Below the pieces are notes generated by a model. It saw nothing but the letters and a program-made list of their open reading frames with translations, did not search any database and was not told the origin of the DNA. A program made the position numbers and the translations under genes. 64,000 nucleotides of DNA from Kitagawia praeruptora (lineage: Eukaryota; Streptophyta; Magnoliopsida; Apiales; Apiaceae), in the NCBI GenBank assembly GCA_037693485.1, contig CM075352.1, positions 65,846,001 through 65,910,000 on the forward strand. Direction: 5' to 3'. This document shows positions 44,341 to 54,888 of the stretch, in pieces (the stretch's first letter is position 1; every line of letters begins with the position of its first letter).

Positions 44341-45945
44341 AATGATCTAATCCTGAGAATCATACATGTAACACATAATCAGAGAGTTGCACAAATCTTA
44401 AAGCCTATTGGTTTCCTCTAACAATTAATTAAAATTAATGCACTAATATTTAAACACCATAAGTATCTGGTACGCCACGATGGGTGACATATATACCACT
44501 TAAATTCGTTTAAATATTACTTTGGTCCTATTACTAAATATTACGCCACGTTAGGGTGGACTATATATTATTTTTCATAGCTAAGTGTATACCATTATCA
44601 AATCTTAAATTAATAATAATAAGACCGGATGCCACCATTAAATATTTCAAATCAATAATCGATAATAGGATAATTCCCAGATCGGGGGGAGCATTGTCAA
44701 GAGGCGTCACTTAAGACCCCTTTCTAGACAGAATCATCCTTTCTCTCAATATCGAAAATCTATATTCAATCATTGGTACCCTTCTAATTAATTGAATTCT
44801 ATGAAACTTGGTACGCCACGTTGGGTGGCATGTATACCTTTCAATATTCGTAATTAATTTAAGAAGTTTGTCCTAGTAATATCCATAACACTACCTGACA
44901 CCATAAATCATACGCCACGATGGGTGGACATGTATACAATTTATATTCGCCTTGGTGTTAAATTACATACAAACAATAATGGAGACCATGAGATTTAATC
45001 CAAAATTAATTCCCTCACCCACTTAGTATTTTTATTTAAAAATTGAGGAATTTTATCTAGCATGCATCGCCTTATGTTATTTAATCATAGTCCACATGTA
45101 TCAAAATACACAAAACACATAACATAACAGCATGCTATTCATGATTAAAGCATAATAAATAAATACTATGTCCATGTCGTCCTAATTATGTTAAACATGC
45201 AATTAAAAAATAATTACACACATAATTAACAACACACATAAATAATTAATTAAAGCAATAATCAAAAAATCAGTGGAAATAATTAAAATAAAATTTTCCA
45301 CTATTATGGCCCCTTGAAAAAAAATTTCAGCCCTTTATTCTGCTGAAAAAAAATATTTTCTGCCATCCAGACACTGTTGCGCATGCTGGTACTGCGTTAC
45401 ACACCTGAATTAGCTGTTGCGCAGGCGCTTCATGCGTTACCGGCCAAATACACACGTAACGCAGGTCAGACCTGCGTTACCGCCCTAGTCCAGTTTTTTT
45501 TCACGCGCCGCAGCATCTGCTCTTCTTACTTTTGTCTGTTGCTTTTGTTTCTTCAACAGTAACAGCAGCCCCATCAAAGTTTCGCAGCGGAATAAATTCT
45601 TTTCTCCGTTTTGATTTCCGATCGCACGAAATTGTTACAAAATACCCGGATTTTTACAAAACCCATCAAACAATTACAAGAAAAATAGATCTAATACAAA
45701 ACTAATTTTGTAAATCTATTCTAACACGATCAACCCTCGTGTTTACAACCACGATAAACCACGCGGAAACCAAACAAAAAATTAACCACGATTAAACCAC
45801 GTGGGATCCAATCACATAATTAAATATACATGGCCATAATAGTGGATAACAACCTACAAAAACAAATTATACAAGCCTACCACTATATACATGCATATAC
45901 AATTACGACATGGACATCGTATCAAAAATCGTAGAACCATAGAAC
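44341..45945 (-). other. Long leader of element D
   Basis: 1.6 kb without a coding frame worth calling. It holds four dispersed copies of TACGCCACG(A/T)TGGGTGG (near 44471, 44543 diverged, 44812 and 44910) and, near 45386-45481, a cluster of GCGTTAC words with a 12-bp-arm palindrome. These may be RNA-structure or packaging elements, or a former insertion. Confidence 0.5.
45456..45480. repeat. Near-perfect palindrome in the leader of D
   Basis: Arms gtaacgcaggtc and gacctgcgttac around one base. Further GCGTTAC copies lie at about 45392 and 45434. Confidence 0.85.
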
Positions 45946-45961
45946 CAAGCTCTTGATGCCA
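45946..45961 (-). other. Primer-binding site of element D
   Basis: On minus, immediately inside the 5' LTR, ttggcatcaagagc resembles the initiator-Met-tRNA complement TGGTATCAGAGC with changes. Confidence 0.6.
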
Positions 45962-45963
45962 AT

Positions 45964-47070
45964 TGTTGGGACAATCAGATCGTGGCCCTGCGATTTTTGA
46001 TACAATAAATTAACGAGTAAAAATACAAAAGTCACCTTGTTAACGGTTGATTCCACGCTCTTCTATTGTATTCCCAAATTCCCTTGAGCGAAGTGTGGCC
46101 TTCGTCTTCTCAAGTTAACCTCTCTTCTTGCTCCTAGGTGGCTACAATATTTTTCTCAACCAACCCTAGCAAGAAGAGAATAAGAATATATATAGGGCTA
46201 CAATAGGGATCATGGATAATTAGGTTAGGCCTTCTAATTACATCTTGAGCCTAGCCCAATGTAATTAAATATTAATTCAATCCACTAAAGAATTAATATT
46301 TGCACTACCTTTCCTAATACCGCAACTTAATTATTTAATTGGGTTCCAATATTATTTGCTTATTAAATTCCCCATGTTTAAAATAGCGCATGCCCATTAA
46401 TTAAATAAATTACTGATAATTTATTTAATTAATATCTTTTATCCTTGATCATCCACTCAACCTTTATTTAATTATGCCGGAATAAATCCACCTGCAGGGT
46501 TTCACATAATTAAATCTTTTTGAGCTTTCAAGGGGACATCATTAACCCGAATATTATCAGGACATGGATTCCTTCAATAAATAATATCCACCATATATAT
46601 TATTCCATCACCCAAAATATAATGAAATAAATCAAAAGAATTATTTCATATATAAATCAAAGCATGTAAATAATATACACGTGTCAATTACTATATCGGG
46701 ATTAAGAACCTAAGCATTAATAATAACATAGAATCTTAGTTCTCCTTCTTAATCAGTATAAGGGAACAATTCTAAATTTGATCATGTTCAATATACACAA
46801 AGTATACTAGTATTATTTATTAGTCAATATAAACTAATCTAAATAATACTACAGCCATACCAGTGGATTGTCCAACACCACCTGTGCTGTGAACCTTATT
46901 ATATTATATAAACCGTATTTAACAATCTAATATTCTGTATCCCATTTGATACTAGATTGTCCACAATATATAATATTAGACAGCATGTAAACATTTAAAT
47001 GATTCTCAATAAAACCGGGCCAGAAATAAATGTATATACTTAAAATAAATATTTTCAGTATACCCTAACA
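45964..47070 (-). repeat. 5' LTR of element D
   Basis: 1107 bp, near-identical to 39219-40325. It holds a TATA-like CCTATATATATTC on minus near 46187-46199. Confidence 0.95.
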
Positions 47071-48684
47071 GTTGGAACTCGGTGATATAAATGTTCATAA
47101 ATTATTGCTAGAGTGATGATCGATTTGGTGACACGAATGAATGATTGAGTGAGAATGGTGTATATATGCACGCATTATACATTTGAGCATGAGATTAGTT
47201 CTCAATCCTCATTATAATCCTCATTATAATATGAGTTATCATTTGAGCACTTTCCTATATATGTCTATACGTGAGTCTCCTAAGTCAAGGATAAATTTTT
47301 CAAAATACTTATTGTTCTGTCTTTCTAAACTAAATTTTTTAATTTATTTATAAAAATGCATACGAATTCTTAAGTGTAACTAAAATGTTATGATAATATC
47401 TGAAATTCAGGTAAGAAATTCGACTACTATTAATCTTCATAAAATATATATTTGATTAAATATATCACACTAATAACGTATAATATTTCAAAAATTATGA
47501 AATTACGAGTCATCTACTTCAAAAATAAAAAAAATGAATTAGAAAAATTTAAATGGTGCCCGTGCTTTGCACGGGCTTTCATGCTAGTTCTCTTTTAAAG
47601 TATTACGGTATCAAATTTGGTTTCATCCTTTTTTTTTGGTTTGACCCTCTTTTGGTTTCACCCCTAGATTCCTATTTCTTCTAAAATTTTATGTTTTATA
47701 ATCCTAAAACAATTATAACTACCGTAATAAACCGTGCGAGGCACAAGTCATTTTTTAGAAATTGATGTAAACTTGTTCATTTTTAAAATTTAAAGAATAT
47801 ATATGGACATGATTGTATAGTTTTCGTTAAAGCATGTTTGTTATAATGTCCCAATTTTGTTTTACAGAAAATTTGATTTAATTATTCAGATAAGCACTCA
47901 AAATAAGATATTTCGTGACATATAAATGTGTTAGATATAGTATGTGTTGAATAGAGTATAACACATTTACACCAATTTGTACAAATTTATGTCACAAGTA
48001 AAAACATCTAGTAATTTGTTATTATAATAAATTTGGGTAAGAGAACATCAGAACATAGAATTTAAATAATTAGGGGGGGGGTTCGGTTTAATTCTCCTTA
48101 GTGTTTTTCATCACTATAAATCAAGTTTTGGAGTCTTTCATAAAAAAAACTAGTCAATACATAAGAGGGAGAAATAAAGTTTTTTTTGATGTCTTTCTCT
48201 TTCAAGGTATATTTAAGAATACAATCATAAAATAAATGAGTCGTACACGAATAACATATTTATTCATATACCCGTTATAATTTTGACAACTCAAGAAACC
48301 TATTATTTACCCACATAATGTTTCACAATAAAGATGTTGTACAATTAGTATATAAAAACTAATTGCATAATTTAAAATTTTATCTTTTTAGGCATATAAT
48401 TTTAACTACCTCATAGTATATAATGTGATTGATCGATCATAATATTTTGTGTATGTGCATGTCATGCAATATACTATTTTCTAAGATATTTGTTAACTTG
48501 ACTGTATATTTTAATCCTTTTTACAATTTATTTTTAATTTTTTAATATTCTTTCCAACCAAAATTTCTCTATGTGTATTATACAATTTTAATTGATGTAC
48601 ATATGATATGAATTGATTCCTATATTTTGTATTATTATATATTATATGATCTTTTTTCAAGGAAATTTATCTTTCTCAACTTAT
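47071..48684. other. Continuation of interrupted host repeat, then intergenic sequence
   Basis: 47076-47190 continues the duplicated unit cut by D. 47560-47587 is a Helitron 3' end (stem then CTAG). The rest is AT-rich, with no gene seen. A diverged repeat of the tttggtttcacccctaaa text from 35300-35470 lies near 47617-47680. Confidence 0.5.
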
Positions 48685-50477
48685 GGGTTAATTGGCTATT
48701 TCATAACTGAACTCGTGCCCAACTTGCAGTTGGGTAACTAAACTCAAAAAACTTGCAAATTGGTAAGTACACTAATTATTTATTGCAATTGAACCACTGA
48801 ACACGAAATAACTTGCATGGCCGTTAAGTCACGTTGACTTTTAACGGTGCACCGTTAACATTTGCCACATGTGATGACATGTCAGAATTTTAACTTAAAA
48901 TTAAATCAAAAATTACATAAACCCTTTTTAAATTCTTTTTAAATAAATAATTAAAATAATTTATTAAAAGTAAATAATACTTTTAACCCTTAATCATAAA
49001 ATTTATTACAGCCACAATAATTTTTTTAAGGAAATTACAGCCACAGTAATTTTTCATGAGATTAAAATCATAAAATTTTTACCCTTAATCTAATAAAACA
49101 TATCAAATCCATTTATATAATATAAAAAAACATAAAATGAAGAACAGTTTGAATGTTCTTAAAGATTTGCAGATTTCGGTGAATTTTCTGGCGAAACAAA
49201 ATTTAACATCTCTCTATCTCTGCGTTTTTTTCACCAGCAACCATCCCTCTCCTCTCCCTACTTCGCTCTCTCCTCCTACACCTTCTCTTACTGCTGCAAC
49301 ACTTGGGCTCTGGTTCCCATTTTCGTACCCAACTTGCAAAAACAATCCTTCTCCTCCTTTATCCTCTTTTAATTCAAACCCGTCCGCCACCGTTCTTCCC
49401 CTCTTCTCTTCCACCTGCAACAACACAAGCACCACCGCACTCCTCTATCATCCATTTCCAGCCATCGATTCAACCTCCGTTCCATCACCTCCCCTTTCCG
49501 CCTCAACTTCGTTTCTCCTTCACCCCTTCCTCCTCTCCTCCTTCACTTCAACTCACTTCACAGCCACCGCCCTTCCCCAACAATTCCCCTATTTCTTCTC
49601 TTTCAAAAACATCTCCGCCACCTGCAACTACCGGCCGCTCATCCACTTCCCCCGCCCTACTTCACCTCTTCTTCTCTACAACAGACTCTCTCCCTCGTCT
49701 CCCCTGTCTCACCACACAACCCACACACCAGCAACACCCATACACCCCAACACCATCATCTTCTCTTCCTACTTTCTCCTCTCATCCCCGTCGAACACCA
49801 ACATCAACACCATACAATCAGCAAAACAGGCCCACACCAATTCGACCATTAATTCGCCCAATTCGACCATTAATTCGCATAAATCCACACGCATAAATCC
49901 GCTCTGACCAACTCCCAATTCGACCATTAATTCGCCTTACGCAAACTACCTAATTCGCTTCGTTTGAACTCGGTGAAGGAGATAGGAAAAAGGTTGGTGC
50001 AGGGGAAGAAAAGGGGTGGGGTGTTTGTTAGTGAAGGAGATAAGAGAGTGGTGGGCGGCGAGAAGGAATTAAACGGGGGGGGGGGGGTGCTGATTTTAGG
50101 GGATGAGAGGTTGAAGAAGCAGCGGGTGTGAAGATGGCGTGGTGAAGAAAAGGAAGAGATGAAAGCGGTCGAGGGGAAGAGGGAAGGGTTTTTGGAGATT
50201 ATGTTTTGTTTGATGAATTTTATGAATTATATTTTGTTTTAGGAATTTTATGAATTATATTTTGTTTTAGGGATTCACCACCTCAGCAGACAACGTGTAA
50301 ATTTTTAACACATAAGCATGCCACGTCAGATTTCCGTCAGGGCCGTTAGATGGAGTTAATGGTAGTTAGTCGATTGCAAGTTTTAATTACTTTGATGAGT
50401 TGACTGCAAGCTTTTTGAGTTCAGTTACCCAACTGCAAGTTAGGCACGAGTTCAGTTATGTATTAGCCAATTAACCC
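48685..50477. mobile_element. Non-autonomous Mutator-like element with a CT-rich, GC-richer interior
   Basis: Terminal inverted repeats of at least 74 bp with only about five mismatches (left begins gggttaattggcta; right ends ccaattaaccc). They are flanked by identical 10-bp copies CTCAACTTAT at 48675-48684 and 50478-50487. There is no transposase. The interior 49180-50180 is much more GC-rich than its surroundings, C/T-rich on the left and G/A-rich on the right, and includes a run of about 13 G at 50078. That contrast could mark captured host sequence (Pack-MULE), but I recognise no gene in it. Confidence 0.8.
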
Positions 50478-50487
50478 CTCAACTTAT

Positions 50488-51045
50488 CTACATGATTCAT
50501 TTTTTTTAACTTTTGTACTATCTGACATTTTTAAGGATCTCATCTTTTAATCATATACTAGCTTAAAACCCGTGCGATGCACGGATTTTTTTTTAATATA
50601 TATTAATTTTTTTAATTATTTGAATTAAGTTTTTTAAAACATGATTTTTGGAGATTTAAATTTTTAAATGAGATTATATGATGATAATTATATAAATGTT
50701 ATTCGTGATAATTCTAGAAAATGGGGGATTTTAGTTAAAAATTTAGAAAAGACGATGGATTTTAGTTGAAAACCCATGATATAATTGGAAAAATGGAGGA
50801 TTTGGTTAGAGAAAATTAAAAAAGTAACATGTTTTAGGTGAAAAAGGTAATTGATTAGTTTATAGTAATTATAAGTTAATTATGTTATTTTACTAAATAA
50901 ATTGCTTGTAATGTTTTTAGAAAAAGATAAATTATTGTTGCCCGTGATATTTCTAGGAAAAGAGGGATTTTAATTATAAAATATAGAAAAAATGATATGT
51001 TTTAACTGAAAAAGTTAATCGATTAATTATTAGTATTATCATATT
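50488..51045. other. AT-rich flank with a minus-strand Helitron 3' end
   Basis: Read on minus, the stem ccgtgcatcgcacgg lies near 50587-50571, and after 8-9 more bases CTAG (50561-50558) and T follow, fitting a Helitron terminus whose body extends right. Element E inserts at 51046, so the other end may lie beyond it. No gene. Confidence 0.4.
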
Positions 51046-52335
51046 TGTTAGTTACAGAGGCATGCCTGTACACATCTAATAACAAGCCTAATTGTTTGTA
51101 ATGCTTTGCATTACTTACATGACCTCTTAACTGAGGGAACCTCTAGTTGTAGAGTTTCTGTTTGTATTGTACTTGTAGTAGGCATCAAATCCTAGTTGTG
51201 TAACTGTACTTATAGAGTCTAGAATAATGCTTGAAAGAAGTTCCAAGGTTCATGCCTCAAGCAAGGAGTTAAAGACTGTCAAATAATCACAGTTGGGATT
51301 TGAAGAAATGAAGAATTTGCCAAAGTATCAATTCGAGAAGTATATTTGTCTATTCGAGAAGTCCAGCATTCGAGAAGTCAAGGATTCGATATCTCAAGAC
51401 ACTATTCGATATCTCTGAATACACTGTTCGATATCTCATTCGATATCTCAGGGATTCGATATGTCTACTACTCTATTCGAGAACTCAAGAAGTCAACAAG
51501 TCAAGATGGTATTCGAGTTCTCAAAGAGTCAACAAGTCAAAGTTTCATTCGATATCTCAAGGACTCAGAAAGCTATTCGATATCTCGAGGATTCGATAAG
51601 TCAAATGTTCTATTCGACAACTATAGGAATCCTGATGAAAAAGAGCTATTCGAGAAGTAATTCGATATGTCAATATAACAGTATTCGAGAACTCAGAGTT
51701 ATCGATCAAGTCAATTCTAGTTCTCGAATCACTTACTTAGTCACTTCTCGAATACATTCTTGGAGACAAAATACTGAAGAAATTGTACAAGTCAGAAACC
51801 TGCAACAAGCCAATGCACTTTATGGACCACAATCTGTAACGTGCTCTGGAAAGCCTACAAGGAAGCTTGGAGAGATATAGAAGAGACAAGGAGTTAAAGA
51901 AGTGGATCTAAATAGGCTTTGCAAAGTCAAATCTGTAACCGTTTGGACACTTACTCAAAAAGGATAGACAGACTAGAAAGTAATTTGTTTAGCTACCTTA
52001 TTTGCAGTAAGTAGGCTGTATCCATGTTCTATAAGGACACAGCCTCACTTCATAACTTAGTAACTTTGTGAGAGTCAAGTTTTTCATACATTAGAAGCTA
52101 TATCTCTCTGAGAAAAACGAAGCTGAGAATACTACCATTTGTATTCACAGATTGTAGCAACCTTTATCTAATATTACATTAGATTAAAGTGATATTGTGT
52201 CTTGTGTTGTTTCTTTATCCGCACCTAGACTTCTACACACACAGGAACTTATTTGCTACATAGACTCAATCCAAGAAAAGTTCAAGAATCCATTCACCCC
52301 CCTCTGTATTCTTTTACCGTATTCAATACTCAACA
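51046..52335 (+). repeat. 5' LTR of element E
   Basis: It begins TGTTAGTTACA and ends CTCAACA two bases before the primer site. The middle (about 51330-51760) is a patchwork of ATTCGAGAAGTC, TTCGATATCTC and TTCTCGAATC words. Confidence 0.93.
51331..51752 (+). promoter_or_regulatory. Cluster of TTCnnGAA palindromes in the LTR of E
   Basis: Six TTCGAGAA and two TTCTCGAA in about 420 bp, interspersed with TTCGATATCTC words. TTCnnGAA is the half-site pair of heat-shock elements, as in the heat-activated LTR of Arabidopsis ONSEN. Regulation is inferred only from the motif. Confidence 0.4.
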
Positions 52336-52337
52336 AG

Positions 52338-52350
52338 TGGTATCAGAGCG
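52338..52350 (+). other. Primer-binding site of element E
   Basis: TGGTATCAGAGCG, complementary to initiator methionine tRNA, two bases after the LTR. Confidence 0.9.
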
Positions 52351-52380
52351 GGCTGTTTATTCAAAAACAGAAAAACGATC

Positions 52381-54888
52381 ATGAGTTCGAATACACCAAA
52401 GACTACAGGAACGGTGAAGGTCCCTAAGTTTGACAAAGAAAACTTCAACCTCTGGAAGATAAAGATGATGTTGTTCATTAAAGCCTCTCATCCCTTGTAT
52501 CCTGAGATTCTCAAGAATGGTCCTTTTGTTCCACAACAAGAGATACCAGAGAAGACTGTAGGAACCACAACTATCCCAAGATCTTATGAGGCCAAGGATC
52601 CATCAAAGTGGACAGAGTCAGAAAGGGAGAAGGTTGCTCTTGACAGCCACCTCATGCTGCTTATCATTGATTCCATGGACATGTCAATGTTTGTAAACAT
52701 TGCATCATGCACGTCTGCTAAAGAGATGTGGGATCACATTGAGGTGTTGTGTGAAGGGACTGATGAGGTTAAGGAAAACAAGAAACAGATACTGGTCACA
52801 CAGTATGAAGCTTTCATGGCACAGCCCAAGGAAAGCATCACTGAAATGTTTGAAAGGTTTCACAAGCTAGTTACTGAGTTGCAGATGAATGGCAAGGTTT
52901 ACAGCACCAAGGAGTTAAATATGAAATTTCTGTTGTCTTCACCAAATCATCTGGAGCAAAGAGTCATCTCTCTAAGGGAGAGAGATTTGAACAAAGTCAC
53001 CTATGATGTGCTCTATGGAGTCCTAAAGACTCATGAACTTGAGTTGCTTCAGAAAAGGGCTATCCAAGCCAACCAAGGTAGAATGATAAACACATCATGT
53101 GCCTTGATTGTCAACAAATCTATTCTGGACCTAGAAGCATCTACAAGCCAGCTAAGGATAGAGGATGTAGCAGATGATGAAGAAACTGAAGCTGGGGTGA
53201 GTGAACCTGTTGAGGAAAAAGAGGAAGAAGAAGAAGAGTTTTACACTCTGGAAGAACTTGATGGGATGGAAAATACTTCATATGCTTTCATGGCCAGAAA
53301 ATTTCAAAACATCAGATTTAAAAGAAATCAACCCTTCAAACCCAAAACTCAAAACCATTCAGCCAACAAGAACAAGGCACCTGTGAAACCAAACAGAAAT
53401 AAGTTCAAAACCAGTTATGTGGATAGGTCATCTGTAAGGTGCTATAGATGCAATGACCTAGGGCATTTTGCCAGTGAATGCAAGAAGCCTAAAAAGAAGG
53501 ATAGAGATTATCTTGAGCTCGAAGCTAAGTATGAGGCCCTTCTGAAAAAGCAGACACAAGGTAAGGCCTACATAGCTGAAGGGAAGTGTTGGGATGATTC
53601 TGAGAGTGATGGAGAGGAACAAGAATTCTGCAATTATGCCTTGATGGCCAACTCCAAGGATGACTCATCTTCATCTGATTCTCAGGTACCATCTCTCACT
53701 ACTATAGACATGTCTGTTTCTGAGTATAAATGCATGATCGAACAACTATCTGTTGAAATGTTTAATATTCATACCAGTATGACTGCTGCTAATGAGGAGA
53801 TTGCTAAACTGTCTACTAGAAATGAAATATTAACCAAAAAGAATGAGGAACTTGAGCTAACTGCTATGCAAGTAGAAAACCTTAAGAAAGAAGTTGAATA
53901 TTTGCAGAACAAGGTTTTATGTGCTAGTCAAGTAGAGAAGGCTCTTAGGGATGAATTAGCTGAGAATGAATTCAAACTGAAAACTTTCAAGAAATCATCT
54001 GGTTTAGTGCAATCCTACTGTGAGAAAATTGAAGCTAAACCCAAAGCAGCTATTGGACTTGACTATGACTCTCTCAAACAGAGAAAAGGCTATGCTGTCA
54101 TTGAAGAGGACACATCTGTTCATGAGAAAGTGCCTCACATTTTGAGAAAGACTGAAAATCCAATTTTTAAGGAATCAACATTTGAAATTAATGAGGATGC
54201 CTTACTCATCAAGCAAATGTTGAATGATGAGGATGAGGCACAATCTAGTGAATAACAAGCATCCTCCAAGAGTGAGAGTGTCTAGTCAAAGACCAAGGAA
54301 CCAGTAGTTGATAGACCAAGACCTAAGAAGTTTGTTAAGTTTGTCTCAGCTGGGAAGAGTGAATCAGAAAAGAAAGTGACTAAGAAGAAACAGAACAGAA
54401 ATGGCAAGTTAGGGATTAACAAGGATAACAACTATGCTTATATGCCTAATGCCCCTAGGAAAACTTATCAGAACTGTTTCAGTACCAATCATTTAACTCA
54501 TGCATGCAAGAAACCTGTTGGTAGTGTGTCTAAACCTTTCTATGATTGTTCTGTGCCTCTAAGTCATAGAGATGCACCTTTTTGTGATAAATTTGACTGT
54601 ATGCCATGCAATATGAATGTTATGACTAGTTGTTTTAATTTAAGAAGGCAATTCATTGATGGTTGTATCAGTCACAATTCTCACACACACTACACAAGGT
54701 CAAAGTCTTCAAGTCCTCCTAAAGCTAGGAAGGTACCTCTGTCACCTAAGTCTGAGACTTCAGGTTCTAAGACTTCCAACAGTGACAAGAAGACTAACAC
54801 TAAGAAAATTGACAAGCATGTTGTTTATGATAAAACTGTCTCTAAGTCACATGGACCCAAACTTGTTTGGGTACCAAAGGAAAAGTAA
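52381..54888 (+). pseudogene. gag: Gag of element E, with two in-frame stops
   Basis: Open for 624 codons from ATG at 52381 to TAA at 54253. The same frame continues past that and past TAG at 54283 to 54888, still Sirevirus-gag-like (HGPKLVWVPK at the end). N-terminal gag domain about 10-230 (NFNLWKIKMM; EMWDHIEVLCEG). Acidic stretch near 265-295. CCHC knuckle CYRCNDLGHFASEC at 354-367. Predicted coiled coil about 460-540. Gag would form the particle. The unusual length is normal for Sireviruses. Confidence 0.88.

Larger units (their letters stand above)
39219..47070 (-). mobile_element. Element D: intact Ty1/Copia retrotransposon
   Basis: Two LTRs of exactly 1107 bp (TGTTGGG...CCTAACA as read on plus) with GTTGG duplicated at 39214-39218 and 47071-47075. 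There is one uninterrupted gag-pol frame, a primer site by the right LTR and a polypurine tract by the left LTR, so it reads right to left. I found only two LTR differences by eye. Everything needed for movement appears present. Confidence 0.95.
35683..47587 (+). mobile_element. Candidate Helitron body interrupted by element D
   Basis: Helitron-like 5' ends (A then TCTATAAC... at 35683, and a similar one, A then TCTATATAACC, at 35251) lie left. A good 3' end lies at 47560-47587: stem gcccgtgctttgcacgggc, then CTAG followed by T. Without D the interval would be about 4 kb and contains tandem and duplicated units but no Rep/helicase. Pairing of these ends is a guess. Confidence 0.3.

Noticed and set aside
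49137..49907. 256-codon Ser/Pro/Thr-rich frame as a real protein
   Set aside because: Low-complexity C/T-rich DNA is open in more than one frame (another at 49303-49896), so openness is not evidence of coding.
51346..51880. Ser-rich frames in the LTR of E
   Set aside because: They translate the TTCGAGAAGTC repeat patchwork; no coding support.
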